In this document: positions 32,687-43,270 of the stretch, piece after piece
Layout: every line of letters starts with the position of its first letter
Numbering within the stretch: position 1 is the stretch's first letter
Assembly: GCF_016102005.1 (NCBI RefSeq)
Contig: NZ_JACFPL010000001.1
Span: 496,001-560,000 of the forward strand
Source of the DNA: Bifidobacterium choladohabitans
GTDB taxonomy: Bacteria > Actinomycetota > Actinomycetes > Actinomycetales > Bifidobacteriaceae
Reading direction: 5' to 3'
Length of the DNA stretch: 64,000 bases
Translations under genes and position numbers: made by a program
Notes under the pieces: model-generated
Database searches by the model: none
What the model was told of the DNA's origin: nothing
What the model saw: only the letters and a program-made list of their open reading frames with translations

Positions 32687-33529
32687 TCAGACGATCTTCT
32701 CGACCTGGTCGAATCCCAGCTCCACGGGGGTGTCCCTGCCGAAGATGGAGACCAGAACGGTCAGCTTCTGTGTAGTGGGCTCCACGTCGGAGACCACGGC
32801 GGCCATGGTGGCGAAGGGTCCTTCGGTGACGGTGACCTGATCGCCGACGGCGTAGGAGACCTCCACCGTGCGCTTCTTGGCGGCCTCGGGCTTGTCCCCA
32901 GCGGCCTTCAGGGCCTCGGAGGCAATCATTGGGGCCATCATCTGGACGACCTCCTTGCGTGTCAGCGGAGCCGGCTCCTTGCTGGGGCCGACGAACCCGG
33001 TGACGCCCTCGGTATCGCGGATGATGCGGCGGGCGTTCTCGTCGGGCCACATGCGAATCAGCACATAGCCGGGCACACGCACGCGGGTGACGACCTTCTT
33101 GCCCTTGTCGGTGTGCTTCTCGACCTCCTCCATGGGAATCTCCACCTGGAAGACCTTGTCCTCCAGGCCGAAGGAGGCCACGCGGGACTCCACATTGGCC
33201 TTGACGCGCTTCTCGTAGCCCGAGTATGTGTGCAGAACGTACCACTTGCCCTCAAGGGTGCGTAGCTTCTTGGAGAACTCGTCCACGGCACGCTGACCGG
33301 GATCCTCCTGGTCGGCCTGGTCGTCGGAATCGGAAGAATCGTCCTGGGTGTCCTTGGCCTGGGCGGATTCGGCGGGTGTGCCGTCCTGCCCGGCCTGTTC
33401 AGAAGGGGACCCGAGAGACTGATCCTGGACCTGGGCATCCTCCTGCGTGGGGGCATCGTCGGACGCCGACGGGACCGACTCGGCGGCCTGATCGGGGTCC
33501 AATCCCTCTCTGGTCAGATCATCACTCAT
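32687..33529 (-). CDS. nusG: Transcription termination/antitermination protein NusG
   Basis: A 280-residue NusG. Residues 1 to about 90 form an acidic, low-complexity extension ([17 protein letters not shown]) typical of actinobacterial NusG. The NGN domain ([50 protein letters not shown]) and the C-terminal KOW domain ([21 protein letters not shown]) follow. It binds the clamp of RNA polymerase and links it with Rho or the ribosome. It sits 30 bases after secE and before rplK in the conserved cluster. Confidence 0.97.
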   Translation of the reverse strand: MSDDLTREGLDPDQAAESVPSASDDAPTQEDAQVQDQSLGSPSEQAGQDGTPAESAQAKDTQDDSSDSDDQADQEDPGQRAVDEFSKKLRTLEGKWYVLHTYSGYEKRVKANVESRVASFGLEDKVFQVEIPMEEVEKHTDKGKKVVTRVRVPGYVLIRMWPDENARRIIRDTEGVTGFVGPSKEPAPLTRKEVVQMMAPMIASEALKAAGDKPEAAKKRTVEVSYAVGDQVTVTEGPFATMAAVVSDVEPTTQKLTVLVSIFGRDTPVELGFDQVEKIV

Positions 33530-33559
33530 GGATCACTCCACCTTCTACCTTGTCACGGC

Positions 33560-33790
33560 TCAGCCAAATATCAGGAAGGCCAGTTTGCCCAGCCCGAAGT
33601 CCATCACGGTCACGAAGACCATCAGCAGCAGCACAAAGATGAAGACGGCCACGGACCAGCCCACCAGTTCCTTGCCCGTGGGGGTCACGACCTTGCGGAT
33701 CTCATCGATGACCTGCTTGATGAAGAGCCCGATACGCATGAAGAAGTTCGGCTTGGCTTCCTCAGCCCCATCCTTCTGTGCCATGGTCAT
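33560..33790 (-). CDS. secE: Preprotein translocase subunit SecE
   Basis: A 76-residue, single-span SecE that clamps SecY in the Sec translocon. The amphipathic stretch FIKQVIDEIRKVVTPTGKELVGWS is the SecE signature, followed by the membrane helix VAVFIFVLLLMVFVTVMDFGL. The start may be 33790 or two codons later (MAQKDG, 33784). tRNA-Trp lies just upstream and nusG downstream, the usual actinobacterial order. Confidence 0.97.
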   Translation of the reverse strand: MTMAQKDGAEEAKPNFFMRIGLFIKQVIDEIRKVVTPTGKELVGWSVAVFIFVLLLMVFVTVMDFGLGKLAFLIFG

Positions 33791-33828
33791 CCGTCCTTCG
33801 TTTGTTCTGCATCATCTGCTGCAAGCCT

Positions 33829-33904
33829 TGGCAGGGAAGGCGGGACTCGAACCCACAACCTACGGTTTTGGAGACCGTTGCGCTACCAATTGCGCCACTT
33901 CCCT
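33829..33904 (-). tRNA. tRNA-Trp (anticodon CCA)
   Basis: The minus strand gives a full cloverleaf: acceptor AGGGAAG/CTTCCCT, anticodon loop CTCCAAA in stem ACGGT/ACCGT with anticodon CCA, T arm GGTTCGAGTCC, discriminator G and encoded CCA. Its place before secE matches other actinobacteria. Confidence 0.96.
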
Positions 33905-34024
33905 ATCGGAACTTTCCACCAGCCTACTCGGCAGGGAGGAAAAACCGCCAAATCGCTAGTTTAGCCTAAAGGGTGGATTGAGTCCAACCGTGTTGCCCCG
34001 ATAGCATTTTGCCCAGGAGCCGGA

Positions 34025-35239
34025 TCAGACGCTGACCCATTCCCCAAGTCGCCGCATGCCCTCGGCCAGGTCGTCGTCGGCCAGCGCGTAGGAGAAGCGC
34101 AGGCAGCCGGGCGCACCAAAGGCCTCACCAGGCACGGCCGCCACCTGGATCTGCTCCAGGATGACCTCGGCCAGCTCGCCCGAGGTGGCGCAGACCGTGC
34201 CCTGCGGACCCACTGGCCGATTCAGCAGACCGGTCACGTCGGCAAAGGCGTAGAAAGCGCCCAGGGGTTCAGGGCAGGTCACCCCCTCCATGGCGTTCAA
34301 GGCATCCACGATGGCCCGTCGACGCAGTGCGAAGGCCGACCGCATGGCCTCAACGTCCTCCAGACCGCCGGTCAGGGCAGCCAGAGCCGCCTGCTGGGAG
34401 ACGTTGGCCACGTTGGAGGTCATATGCCCCTGAAGCTTGGCGGCCGCCTGGGCCACCGGCAGGGGTGCAACCAGCCAGCCCACCCGCCAGCCGGTCATGG
34501 CATAGGTCTTGGCAACACCGTTGACCACGATCAGCTGATCGCGCACCTGCGGCACCAGAGCGCCCGGATAGGGGGTACCCGCCCCCTGGTAGGTCAGGTG
34601 CTCATAGATTTCGTCGCTGATCACCCAGATCTGGTGTTCCATGGCCCAGCGGTCCACGGCAGCCACCAGGTCGTCGTCCCAAATCGCCCCGGTTGGATTG
34701 GCAGGCAGGTTGAGAATGATGGCACGTGTGCGCTCGGTCCGGGCCGCCTCCAGCTGTTCAAGCCTGGGGATATAGCCCTGGTCGGCTCCGCTGAGCACCG
34801 GGACCGGCCGACCGCCAGCCAGCAGGACCATCTGGGGATAGCTGGTCCAATAGGGTGCGGGAATGATGACCTCATCGCCGGGGTTCAAGAGGATCTGGAA
34901 GGTCTCGTAGACGGCCTGCTTGCCGCCGTTGGTGACCACCACCTGATCCGGGTCGATCCGGTAGCCCGAGTCGCGCAAGGTCTTGTCGGCGATGGCCTGC
35001 TTCAATTGGGGCAGACCAGCCGTAGGCGTATAGCGGTGGTTGCGCGGATCCAGACAGGCGCGGGCCGCCGCCTGCACGATGTGGTCAGGCGTGGGAAAGT
35101 TGGGTTCGCCGGCACCGAAGCTGATCACATTCATGCCCTGGGCCTTCATGGCCTTGGCTTTTGAATCCACGGCCAGGGTGGCACTGGGGGCCACCGCATC
35201 TATGCGTCTGCTCAGGGTCTGCCATTGCGCCATAGTCAT
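34025..35239 (-). CDS. aspC: Pyridoxal-phosphate aminotransferase, aspartate aminotransferase type
   Basis: A 404-residue class I aminotransferase, probably interconverting aspartate/oxaloacetate with glutamate/2-oxoglutarate. It opens with the subgroup Ib pattern RIDAVAPSATLAVDSKAKAMKAQG and VISFGAGEPNFPTPDHI. Further motifs are TNGGKQAVYETFQILLNPGDEV, NLPANPTGAIWD, the internal aldimine lysine in NGVAKTYAMTGWRVGW, and the C-terminal LRFSYAL arginine that holds the substrate carboxylate. The start is 35239 or 35233 (MAQWQ). Oxaloacetate amination supplies aspartate for the lysine and threonine genes further right. Substrate range, including prephenate or aromatic acids, cannot be told from sequence. 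Confidence 0.9.
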   Translation of the reverse strand: MTMAQWQTLSRRIDAVAPSATLAVDSKAKAMKAQGMNVISFGAGEPNFPTPDHIVQAAARACLDPRNHRYTPTAGLPQLKQAIADKTLRDSGYRIDPDQVVVTNGGKQAVYETFQILLNPGDEVIIPAPYWTSYPQMVLLAGGRPVPVLSGADQGYIPRLEQLEAARTERTRAIILNLPANPTGAIWDDDLVAAVDRWAMEHQIWVISDEIYEHLTYQGAGTPYPGALVPQVRDQLIVVNGVAKTYAMTGWRVGWLVAPLPVAQAAAKLQGHMTSNVANVSQQAALAALTGGLEDVEAMRSAFALRRRAIVDALNAMEGVTCPEPLGAFYAFADVTGLLNRPVGPQGTVCATSGELAEVILEQIQVAAVPGEAFGAPGCLRFSYALADDDLAEGMRRLGEWVSV

Positions 35240-35276
35240 GCTGCCATGCTACCGCCCAGCACCCCCAGGGCTGTGC

Positions 35277-36419
35277 TCAGACCAGGACCAGAGAGTCCCG
35301 ATGCACCAGCGGGTGGGCATAGTGGGCACCCAGTCGGCGGCGGAGCTCCTTGGTGTTCAGGCCCAGCATGTCCTGGGCCTCCTCGGAGTCGTAGCCGGAC
35401 AGGCCCTTGGCCACCTGGTGACCGGACTCATCGTGGATCCAGACCGGGTCCCCGGCCGAGAACTCACCCTGGACCGATCTGGCACCAGCTGCCAGCAGAC
35501 TGGCCCTTCCGCCGCGCAGGGCTTTGACAGCCCCCTGATCCACCAGATAGCCACCCCGGGGCCGGGAGGCGAACTTGATCCAGAGCCGGTGCGAGGAGCC
35601 CCGCGGACGGATGGGGGCGAAGAGGGTGCCCACCCGATCCCCGGCCAGGGCAGGACCTGCAAGGTCGGCGCGGGTCAGGACCACGGGCATGCCGGAGGCC
35701 GCAGCAATCCGAGCCGCCTCCAGCTTGGTGGACATGCCCCCGGTTCCCAGTCCGGAGACGGAACCCTGGGCATCCACCTGGTCCATGATGGCCGCCACAT
35801 CGGGCACGAAGCCGATTCTGCGCGCCCCTGGCCTGGATGGGGGCTCGGTGTAGAGGGCATCCACATCAGTGAGCAGGACCAGGGCATCGGCGCTGACGAT
35901 GTTGGCAATCAAGGCCGAAAGATGGTCGTTGTCGCCGAATCGAATCTCATTGCTGGCCAGGGCATCGTTCTCGTTGACGATGGGGGTGACCCCCAGATCC
36001 AGCAGACGGCAGAGGGTGCGCCGGGCGTTGCGGTACTGGACGGCATGGGTGGTGTCACGGGCGGTGATCAGGATCTGGCCAACACGCAGGCCATAGCGGG
36101 CGAAGGCGGTCTCGTACTGGGCCATGAGCAGACCCTGGCCCACCGAGGCCGTAGCCTGCTGGGTGGCCACGTCACCGGGGCGTTGGTCAAACCCCAGGGT
36201 GCCGAAGCCGGCGGCGATGGCCCCGGAGGTGACCAGGACCAGGCGAGCGCCATCCAGAGCAGCCGAGGCCAGGGCCCCTACCAGCGAGCGCAGGCGGCCA
36301 AGGTCCAGGTGCCCGTGGGGATCGGTCAGGGAACTGGATCCCACCTTGACCACCATGGTGCGGGCCTGGGCCACCCGGGAGCGGACCGCTGCCTCGTCGG
36401 ATCCCTCCCCTCCGGTCAT
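35277..36419 (-). CDS. proB: Glutamate 5-kinase
   Basis: A 380-residue kinase catalysing the first step of proline synthesis, L-glutamate plus ATP to glutamyl 5-phosphate. The amino acid kinase fold is seen in [49 protein letters not shown] and [20 protein letters not shown]. The C-terminal third (from about 290) is a PUA domain ([21 protein letters not shown]). It overlaps the obg stop by 4 bases, the common obg-proB arrangement in actinobacteria. No proA is adjacent. Confidence 0.96.
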   Translation of the reverse strand: MTGGEGSDEAAVRSRVAQARTMVVKVGSSSLTDPHGHLDLGRLRSLVGALASAALDGARLVLVTSGAIAAGFGTLGFDQRPGDVATQQATASVGQGLLMAQYETAFARYGLRVGQILITARDTTHAVQYRNARRTLCRLLDLGVTPIVNENDALASNEIRFGDNDHLSALIANIVSADALVLLTDVDALYTEPPSRPGARRIGFVPDVAAIMDQVDAQGSVSGLGTGGMSTKLEAARIAAASGMPVVLTRADLAGPALAGDRVGTLFAPIRPRGSSHRLWIKFASRPRGGYLVDQGAVKALRGGRASLLAAGARSVQGEFSAGDPVWIHDESGHQVAKGLSGYDSEEAQDMLGLNTKELRRRLGAHYAHPLVHRDSLVLV

Positions 36420-38095
36420 TGCCCGGCCTCCTCCGAACCGGCGGACTCCGAGTCCCCGCGCCCCAGCAGACCCTGCCTGTCGTGGGGATCGTCGTCCACG
36501 GAGGGGTCGGCCCAGTGTCCCTGGCGCCGCTCCTGCTCCATGACCTGACGCACCGCCTGCCGGGCGTCCATCATCTGGTGGTACTGGCGGCGGCGTTCGC
36601 TGTTGGTACGGCGGCGGTTGAGCCCCTGGCTCTCCTCCAGACGCAGGTCACGGCCCCGGGCCACCTGGGGGGTGCCGTCCAGCATTTCGGCCCCGGCAGC
36701 CACGCTCGGATCCCAGTCGAAGGCCACCGCATCGTCACCAGGACCGATGCGGACCTCGTCCCCGGGTCTGGCTCCGGCCTTGCGCAGGGCATCCTCCACA
36801 CCCATCCGGGCCAGGCAGTCGGCCAGATAGCCCACGGCCTCCTCGTTGTCGAAGTTGGTCTGGCGCACCCAGCGCTCGGGCTTGGCTCCGCAGACCCTGA
36901 ACCAGGTCTGTCCGGACCGGGTCTGATGCCGCTCAAGAGTGAAATCGCCGGACCGGTCGCCTCTCCTGCGCCGCCGCTCCAGGGGGTGGATGACCACGCG
37001 CTCCTGCTGCCTGGCTTCCTGCTGCTCCTGCAGCTGCCTGCGCAGACGGTCCACCAGACCGGCCAGGTAGTAACCCAGTTCCTTGAGCCCCTGATGCGAG
37101 GCTGTGGAGACTATGAAGACCTTGAGACCCAGGGCCTCGAAGTCAGGCCTTACGAATTCGGCCAGTTCGCGGGCCTCCGGCAGGTCGGCCTTGTTGAGGA
37201 TGATCACCCTGGGCCGCTCAGCCATGGGGATGGCCCCCAGCGGAAGCTCCAGGCGGTCGGCATAGCGGGAGAGCTCCTCCTCCAGGGCCCGATAGTCGCC
37301 CATGGGGTCCCGATCAGGCTCCAGGGTGGCGCAATCAATGACGTGGGCGATGATCTCGGTGCGCTCGATGTGCCTCAGAAACTCCAGCCCAAGGCCCTTG
37401 CCCTGGGACGCCCCCGGAATCAGCCCTGGCACATCGGCCATGGTGAAACGGCTCTCCCCTGCCTGGACCACGCCCAGGTTGGGTACCAGGGTAGTGAATG
37501 GGTAGTCGGCGATCTTGGGCCGGGCCGCGCTCATGGCCGCCACCAGGCTTGACTTGCCTGCGCTGGGGAAACCGACCAGGGCCACATCGGCGATGGATTT
37601 GAGCTCCAGCACCAGGTCGCGTTCCTGCCCGGGGTCCCCCAGCAGTGCGAAGCCGGGGGCACGTCTGGCCTTGGTGGCCAGGGAGCGGTTGCCCAGGCCT
37701 CCCACGCCGCCCTGGGCCGCCACGAACCGGTCCCCTGCATGAGCCAGATCGGCCAGGCGCTCACCCGGCTGCTTGCGCTCGCCCTGGCCGCCCTTGGCGG
37801 TGAAGACCACAGTGCCGACAGGGACCGGCAAAATCAGATCCTGGCCACGGCTGCCGTCCTTGTCGCCACCCAGACCCATGGTGCCTGATTCGGCCTGGCG
37901 ATGCGGCAGGAAGCGGTAGTCCAGCAGACTGGTGGCGTTGGCATCGGCCTGAAGAATGACCGAGCCGCCCTGGCCGCCATCGCCCCCATCGGGTCCGGCC
38001 AGAGGCTTGTACTTCTCGCGGCGGATGGAGGAAGCCCCATTGCCGCCGTCGCCACCCTTGACATGGACGGTGACCTGATCCACAAATGCACTCAT
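36416..38095 (-). CDS. obgE: GTPase Obg
   Basis: A 559-residue ribosome-associated GTPase acting in late 50S assembly and stress control. The glycine-rich Obg fold ([32 protein letters not shown]) occupies residues 1-160. The G domain follows with the P-loop GFPSAGKSS (175-183), DVPGLI and NKADLPE. The OCT domain lies near 390-475 ([29 protein letters not shown]), and then comes a charged tail of about 80 residues, typical of the order. rplU and rpmA lie upstream and proB overlaps downstream, the classical L21-L27-Obg order. A terminator after rpmA suggests obg also has its own promoter. Confidence 0.97.
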   Translation of the reverse strand: MSAFVDQVTVHVKGGDGGNGASSIRREKYKPLAGPDGGDGGQGGSVILQADANATSLLDYRFLPHRQAESGTMGLGGDKDGSRGQDLILPVPVGTVVFTAKGGQGERKQPGERLADLAHAGDRFVAAQGGVGGLGNRSLATKARRAPGFALLGDPGQERDLVLELKSIADVALVGFPSAGKSSLVAAMSAARPKIADYPFTTLVPNLGVVQAGESRFTMADVPGLIPGASQGKGLGLEFLRHIERTEIIAHVIDCATLEPDRDPMGDYRALEEELSRYADRLELPLGAIPMAERPRVIILNKADLPEARELAEFVRPDFEALGLKVFIVSTASHQGLKELGYYLAGLVDRLRRQLQEQQEARQQERVVIHPLERRRRRGDRSGDFTLERHQTRSGQTWFRVCGAKPERWVRQTNFDNEEAVGYLADCLARMGVEDALRKAGARPGDEVRIGPGDDAVAFDWDPSVAAGAEMLDGTPQVARGRDLRLEESQGLNRRRTNSERRRQYHQMMDARQAVRQVMEQERRQGHWADPSVDDDPHDRQGLLGRGDSESAGSEEAGQ

Positions 38096-38181
38096 AGGGG
38101 CCCATGGTACTCAATCCGGCCTGACATGCGGCCCCTGAGAGCTGAATGCCCGGCATCTCCATACATAGGCAGAACATATAC

Positions 38182-38214
38182 AAAAAGGCCACCCCTATGA
38201 CAGGGATGGCCTTT
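38182..38214 (-). terminator. Terminator after rplU-rpmA
   Basis: On the minus strand AAAGGCCATCCC, loop TGTCATA and GGGGTGGCCTTTTTG form a strong stem with a T-run, 22 bases past the rpmA stop. Confidence 0.88.
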
Positions 38215-38236
38215 GGCCGATGCCGATAAGGGGCAA

Positions 38237-38488
38237 TCAGGCGGTAAGCACGTCAACGACCTTGCGGTCACGCCGGTTGGCGAACCGAACCGTTCCGTCC
38301 GTCAGGGCGAAGAGGGTGTGGTCCTTGCCCAGGCCGACGTTCTGGCCGGGATGGAACTTGGTGCCACGCTGGCGAACGATGATGTTGCCGGCCACTACGG
38401 CCTCGCCGCCGAACTTCTTGACGCCCAGGTACTGTGCATTCGAATCGCGCCCGTTGCGTGAGCTGGACGCGCCCTTCTTATGTGCCAT
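38237..38488 (-). CDS. rpmA: 50S ribosomal protein L27
   Basis: An 83-residue L27 with the conserved opening [28 protein letters not shown] and the core [29 protein letters not shown]. Its N-terminus reaches the peptidyl transferase centre. There is no Firmicutes-type cleavable N-terminal extension. It is cotranscribed with rplU, 32 bases upstream. Confidence 0.98.
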   Translation of the reverse strand: MAHKKGASSSRNGRDSNAQYLGVKKFGGEAVVAGNIIVRQRGTKFHPGQNVGLGKDHTLFALTDGTVRFANRRDRKVVDVLTA

Positions 38489-38520
38489 GTCTGGTTCCTT
38501 TCCTACCTCGACCTAGGCCC

Positions 38521-38829
38521 TCAGGCGATGGCCGTGATCTTGACCACGGTCTGCTTCTGGCGGTGGCCCTTGCGGCGCGCCACGCCGGTCTTGTTCTTGA
38601 ACTTCTGGATGTTGATCTTGGGGCCCTTGGCCTCATCGTCCACGACCTCGCCCTTGACGGAGATCTTGGCCAGATCCTTGGCGGCCATGGTCACCTTGGA
38701 TCCATCGACGACCAGCGCGACCGGAAATTCGACCGACTCGCCCTTCCTGGCAGCCAGACGGTTGACCGTGATCTGGTCACCGACCTCGACCTTCTCCTGA
38801 TGGCCTCCGGCCTTCACAATCGCGTACAT
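38521..38829 (-). CDS. rplU: 50S ribosomal protein L21
   Basis: A 102-residue L21 starting at ATG 38829 ([25 protein letters not shown]), the universal start; the upstream extension of the open frame is noncoding. The signature [25 protein letters not shown] at the C-terminus is the rRNA-binding motif. First gene of the rplU-rpmA unit. Confidence 0.98.
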   Translation of the reverse strand: MYAIVKAGGHQEKVEVGDQITVNRLAARKGESVEFPVALVVDGSKVTMAAKDLAKISVKGEVVDDEAKGPKINIQKFKNKTGVARRKGHRQKQTVVKITAIA

Positions 38830-38984
38830 AGCCCTACCTTGCCTGTTGTCCAAAGCTGTATGCGCCCGGCATCCGAGTCCTGCCATGCAATTGACGAACC
38901 CGTCCAGACACCAGCTAACCAGTATAGAAGCAAACACACCGCGTCGTCAAATGTGCCTGCCCCGCCGACAAAACGAAATTCAGT

Positions 38985-41660
38985 TTATGACTCCTTGGCG
39001 ACATCCGCCGTCCCAGCCTGGGCATCGTCCTCGTCCGACGCCGCCTGGGCCGCCGCAGCGATCCTGGCCAGCTTGGCCTTGACGGCAGGAGTCGAACCTG
39101 TGGACAGGGTCTCCTTGGCAGAGGAGCCATGCCCATGCTTGTTGGTCTTGACGAAAGGATCGCCGCCCTTGACCGCGTATGGATCGGCATAGGAGGCGGA
39201 GATGGTCGGCTTGTCGTGGAGGATGAAGCCTCGGCCATGGCAGGTGGGGCACTCCTCGGAGAAGGCCTCGACCAGACCCTGGCCCACACGCTTGCGCGTC
39301 ATCTGCACCAGCCCCAGGGAGGTGACCTCGGCCACCTGATGCTTGGTGCGGTCCCGGGCCAGGCACTCCACCAGGCGGCGCAGGACCAGGTCGCGGTTGG
39401 CCGGCATGACCATATCCACATAGTCGATCATGATCATGCCGCCGATGTCGCGCAGGCGCAGCTGCCGGGCAATCTCCTCGGAGGCCTCCAGGTTGCAGCG
39501 GGTCACCGTCTCCTCCAGGGACTTGCCCTTGCCGATGAAGCGGCCCGTGTTCACATCGATGGTGGTCATGGCCTCGGTGCGGTCGATGACCAGGGAGCCA
39601 CCGGAGGGCAGGTAGACCTGGCGCTCCATACCCTTGCGCAGCTGGCTGTCGATGCTCCAGCGGTCGAAGACATCCTTGCCCTGGTGCTCGGCAGGATCCC
39701 AGTGCTCGAGCTTCTCCTCCAGGTCGGGCGCCATGGTCTCCAGGTAGTTGCGGACCCTCTCGTAGACCCCCTGGCCCTGGACCACGAGCTTGGCGAAGTC
39801 GTCGTTGAAGATGTCGCGGACCACGCGGATGGCCACGTCCGGCTCACCCTGCAGAAGCTTGGGGCGCTTGCCGTGCAGGAACTCCTTGCGCTTGTCCTCA
39901 ATCTTGCTCCACTGACGCTGCAGGTTCTCCAGGTCCTTGGTCAGGGCCTCCTCGCTGGCCCCTTCTGCCGCGGTTCGGATGATGACGCCCATGTCCTTGG
40001 GAGCCACCCTGGAGACGATGCTCTTGAGGCGGGAACGCTCATGGTCGGGCAGCTTGCGGCTGACACCCGTCATGCCGCCCGAGGGGACCAGGACCAGGAA
40101 ACGGCCGGCCAGCGTGACCTGCGAGGTCAGGCGGGCGCCCTTGTGGCCGATGGGGTCCTTGGTGACCTGGACCAGCACGGGGTCGCCGGACTTGAAGGCC
40201 AGCTCGATCCGCCGGGGCTGGCCCTCCAGACGGGTGGAGTCCCAGTTGACCTCGCCGGCGTAGAGCACGCCGTTGCGGGCCTGGCCGATGTCCACGAAGG
40301 CGGCCTCCATGCTGGGCAGGACGTTCTGGACCCGGCCCAGGTAGATGTTGCCGACAGTGGAGACCTCCTGGATGTCGGAGACATAGTGCTCGACCAGGAT
40401 GTCATCCTCGATGACCGAGATCTGGGTGTGGTGCTCCTTTTCGCGCACCACCATCAGACGGTTGACGTTTTCACGGCGGGCCAAGAAGTCCTGCTCGACC
40501 AGCTGGGACTGACGGGAACGCTCGCGGCGGTTGTCCCGCCGACGCTGCTTCTTGGCCTCCAGGCGGGTGGAGCCCTCCACGTCGGTGATCTCGTCGATAT
40601 ATTGCTGCTTGCGCGAACGGCGGGTGCCGGACTCCTCGGACTCGCCCTCAGCGGATTTGGAACCCCTGCGACGGCGACGGCGACGGGTCAGCGGAGCCTC
40701 GTCCTCGTCATCCTTGTCCTTCTCCTGCTCGTGCCCGCGACGGCGGCGACGGGTGGGAGCGGACTTCTCGGAGTCCTCGTCATCGCTCTTGGAACGGCGG
40801 CGGCGACGGGTATGGGTGCCGGACTCCTGCTGGTCCTCGTCCTGCTCCTGGTCCCCGTCGACCACGAAGGTGATGCCCTCGTGGTCCAGATCCTCCTCGA
40901 TGCGCTCCACCTCGTCGGCGGCCCTGCGCTCCTCGGCGTTGAGCCTGCGGGAACGGCGCGAGCCGCCCTCCGAAGTGTTCCTGGATCTGCTCCGGCGGGA
41001 GGTCTTGGATGACTGCTCGGTATCCTCGTCCTCCTCATCCCGTTCCTCGCGCTCATCCTGCTCAGGCCGGGAGGCGGGTATGACGGGCTCCTGGAAGAGC
41101 AGGGATGTCATGGGGCGGGGACGAGAGGCACGGGCGGCGCGCGGACGCTCATCCTGCTCCTCGGCCTTCCGGCCTGTTCTCTGGCTGCGGCCCGAGGTCA
41201 GAGCCTCCACAGCCTCGAGGGCACGTTCCTGACGGTCCTGATCAGGTTCGCCCTCCGGGGCATGCTCTTCGGTGCGTCGACGGGCAGTGGTTCGGGTGCG
41301 ACGACGAGTGGTCGTCCTGGTCGGCTTGGACTCGCTCTCATCCTCCTGGGCATCCTGGCTGGAGTGTTCCTGCACGCTCTGATCGGCAGCCTGATCCTCC
41401 TTGGGCTTGCGGGTGCGACGACGACGGGTGGCGGAGGGCTTGGACTCGTCCTCCTCCTTGGGCTTGCGGGAGGTCTTGTGCTTCTCGGCCTCGACCTTCA
41501 CGGGCACGTCGGCACCAGCGGCACCGGCCACCCTGACCACACGCCGTCCAGAGCGGCGACGAGTGCCGGAACCGGTGGTCTGGTCGACCTGCCGCCCCTG
41601 CCCATCACTGATGGCGGGCCTATTCTCCTGGGTATCCTCATTATTCGTTTTTTCGGGCAC
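38985..41660 (-). CDS. rne: Ribonuclease E/G with long disordered N-terminus
   Basis: The main endoribonuclease of mRNA decay and rRNA processing. I place the start at GTG 41660 (VPEKTNNEDTQ), because AAGGAG lies 6 bases upstream; GTG 41717 would add 19 residues with no good site. Residues 1 to about 390 are Arg/Glu/Ser/Asp-rich with several TRRRRR-like blocks (TARRRT, HTRRRRRSKSD, LTRRRRRRRGSK), a disordered RNA- or protein-binding scaffold placed N-terminally as in other actinobacteria. The S1 domain (GNIYLGRVQNVLPSMEAAFVDIG), the catalytic DNase I-like domain (MTTIDVNTGRF and GGMIMIDYVDM with the two metal aspartates) and the zinc-link CPTCHGRG follow. It ends with an Ala/Asp-rich tail. 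Confidence 0.95.
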   Translation of the reverse strand: MPEKTNNEDTQENRPAISDGQGRQVDQTTGSGTRRRSGRRVVRVAGAAGADVPVKVEAEKHKTSRKPKEEDESKPSATRRRRTRKPKEDQAADQSVQEHSSQDAQEDESESKPTRTTTRRRTRTTARRRTEEHAPEGEPDQDRQERALEAVEALTSGRSQRTGRKAEEQDERPRAARASRPRPMTSLLFQEPVIPASRPEQDEREERDEEDEDTEQSSKTSRRSRSRNTSEGGSRRSRRLNAEERRAADEVERIEEDLDHEGITFVVDGDQEQDEDQQESGTHTRRRRRSKSDDEDSEKSAPTRRRRRGHEQEKDKDDEDEAPLTRRRRRRRGSKSAEGESEESGTRRSRKQQYIDEITDVEGSTRLEAKKQRRRDNRRERSRQSQLVEQDFLARRENVNRLMVVREKEHHTQISVIEDDILVEHYVSDIQEVSTVGNIYLGRVQNVLPSMEAAFVDIGQARNGVLYAGEVNWDSTRLEGQPRRIELAFKSGDPVLVQVTKDPIGHKGARLTSQVTLAGRFLVLVPSGGMTGVSRKLPDHERSRLKSIVSRVAPKDMGVIIRTAAEGASEEALTKDLENLQRQWSKIEDKRKEFLHGKRPKLLQGEPDVAIRVVRDIFNDDFAKLVVQGQGVYERVRNYLETMAPDLEEKLEHWDPAEHQGKDVFDRWSIDSQLRKGMERQVYLPSGGSLVIDRTEAMTTIDVNTGRFIGKGKSLEETVTRCNLEASEEIARQLRLRDIGGMIMIDYVDMVMPANRDLVLRRLVECLARDRTKHQVAEVTSLGLVQMTRKRVGQGLVEAFSEECPTCHGRGFILHDKPTISASYADPYAVKGGDPFVKTNKHGHGSSAKETLSTGSTPAVKAKLARIAAAAQAASDEDDAQAGTADVAKES

Positions 41661-41896
41661 AATGCTCCTTGCGGCACGCCGCCTCGCGCCGCTCTCACGG
41701 TTCCGATCCGTCCTCACGCTGCACTCTCACTGCAACCGCGCACCTACGTACGCCCGTTCGAAACGCCTTGGCAAAAAGTCTTCCTGACGCAGGCGGACAC
41801 CGACGCCCGTACGGATCACTGGGTCTCCGTCCGGGGGGATCAACGCCTACGCTGCAAGTGGTCAGGCAGAACCACCGTCATCTAGTATGGCACAGT

Positions 41897-43126
41897 TCAG
41901 CGGCCATCAGGTCCATTGAGCCACTCGACCAGTATCGCTTCCAGCCTGACCAGGTCATCCAGGGGCACCTGTTCGTCGGCCTTGTGGGCCAGCAGGGGGT
42001 TCCCCGCGCCCAGATTGACGGCTGGTAGGCCGAGGGCTGAAAACCGCGCTACATCGGTCCATCCCAGCTTGGCGCGAGGCTGTTGACCCGTGGTCCGGGC
42101 AACCAGGTCCGCCAGCGAACGCGCCCATGGCGAATCCAGACCCGGACGGGCCGCGGGAGATTCATCGCACATGCGCACCGAGAATCCCTGGAAGACCCCG
42201 CCGCGGGCCATATGCTCGCCATTGCCCAGCTCGGCGCCTGTCCCCTGGCCCATCATCAGCTCCTTGGCCTGGGCCAGGCTCTTGTCGGGAGCGAACCGGT
42301 AGTTGACATGCACCCGGCAGCGGTCGGGAATGACGTTGGTGCCCAGACCGCCTTCGATCATGGTGGCGTTGAGCCCCTCCCGGTAGTCCAGGCCGTCCAC
42401 CCGAACCGTGGCCGGACGATACTGCTCCAGCCGGTCCAGAATGGGCGCGGCCGCGTGGATGGCATTGCTGCCCATCCAGGAACGGGCGGAGTGGGCCGCC
42501 GTACCGTGGGTGATCAGGTCGAATCGCATGGTTCCGTTACAGCCGGCCTCGATGGCGCAGTCGGTGGGCTCGCCGATGATGGCGAAATCCCCCTGCACCC
42601 AGTCGGGGTGGGCGGCCACCACCCGACCCAGCCCGTTCAGGTCGGCCTGGACCTCCTCATGGTCGTAGAAGACGAAGGTCAGGTCATAGACCGGCTCCTG
42701 CAGGGTGAGCGCCAGATGGAGGAAGACGGCATCCGAGGCCTTCATGTCGGCGGTACCCCGGCCGTAGAGCACCCGGGATCCGGGGTGGGCGGCGGCCGGA
42801 TCGGTGCGGATATGCGGATCGCCGGGCTCCAGCCAGCGCGGGGGCAAGTTCCCATCCACGGGCACGGTGTCCAGATGCCCGGCAAGGACGATGCGGTGGG
42901 GACGGCCCAGCTGGGTGGAGGCCACGACCGTGTCGCCCAGCCGACGGACCAAGAGGCCAGAGCATGAGGACAGGGCCCTCTGGACGGCATCGGCCAGGGC
43001 GGTTTCCTGACCACTGACCGAGTTCAGGGCGGTCATGGCCTCCAGTATGCTTGCCAGGGCCTGGGCTGGTTCTGCCCCCCGGGCGCCGGCGAGAAGATCA
43101 ATATCCGTCTGTGTGTTCTTGGCCAT
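41897..43126 (-). CDS. dapE: Succinyl-diaminopimelate desuccinylase
   Basis: A 409-residue M20-family metal amidohydrolase releasing succinate from N-succinyl-LL-diaminopimelate, the penultimate phase of lysine and peptidoglycan diaminopimelate synthesis. Metal-site motifs are LAGHLDTVPVDGN and LYGRGTADMKASDAVFLHLAL; the catalytic Glu pair is in FYDHEEV; the dimerisation domain contains CNGTMRFDLITHGTAAHSARSW. Length is a little above the usual 360-380. The start is ATG 43126. It diverges from the AEC transporter, whose start lies 144 bases to the right. lysA, encoded further right, uses the pathway's product. Confidence 0.92.
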   Translation of the reverse strand: MAKNTQTDIDLLAGARGAEPAQALASILEAMTALNSVSGQETALADAVQRALSSCSGLLVRRLGDTVVASTQLGRPHRIVLAGHLDTVPVDGNLPPRWLEPGDPHIRTDPAAAHPGSRVLYGRGTADMKASDAVFLHLALTLQEPVYDLTFVFYDHEEVQADLNGLGRVVAAHPDWVQGDFAIIGEPTDCAIEAGCNGTMRFDLITHGTAAHSARSWMGSNAIHAAAPILDRLEQYRPATVRVDGLDYREGLNATMIEGGLGTNVIPDRCRVHVNYRFAPDKSLAQAKELMMGQGTGAELGNGEHMARGGVFQGFSVRMCDESPAARPGLDSPWARSLADLVARTTGQQPRAKLGWTDVARFSALGLPAVNLGAGNPLLAHKADEQVPLDDLVRLEAILVEWLNGPDGR

Positions 43127-43270
43127 AGTGCCATGCTAGCGGGCCGAAGGAGCGCGGATGGACCTGCAGCCGCAAGTATGGGCTCCGGGTGGCACAATAG
43201 GGACGACGGAAGCGGTGGCCCTCCGCCTGGGAGGCCGCCGTCCACCATGCGAGACGAGGAGGATGCCGGA

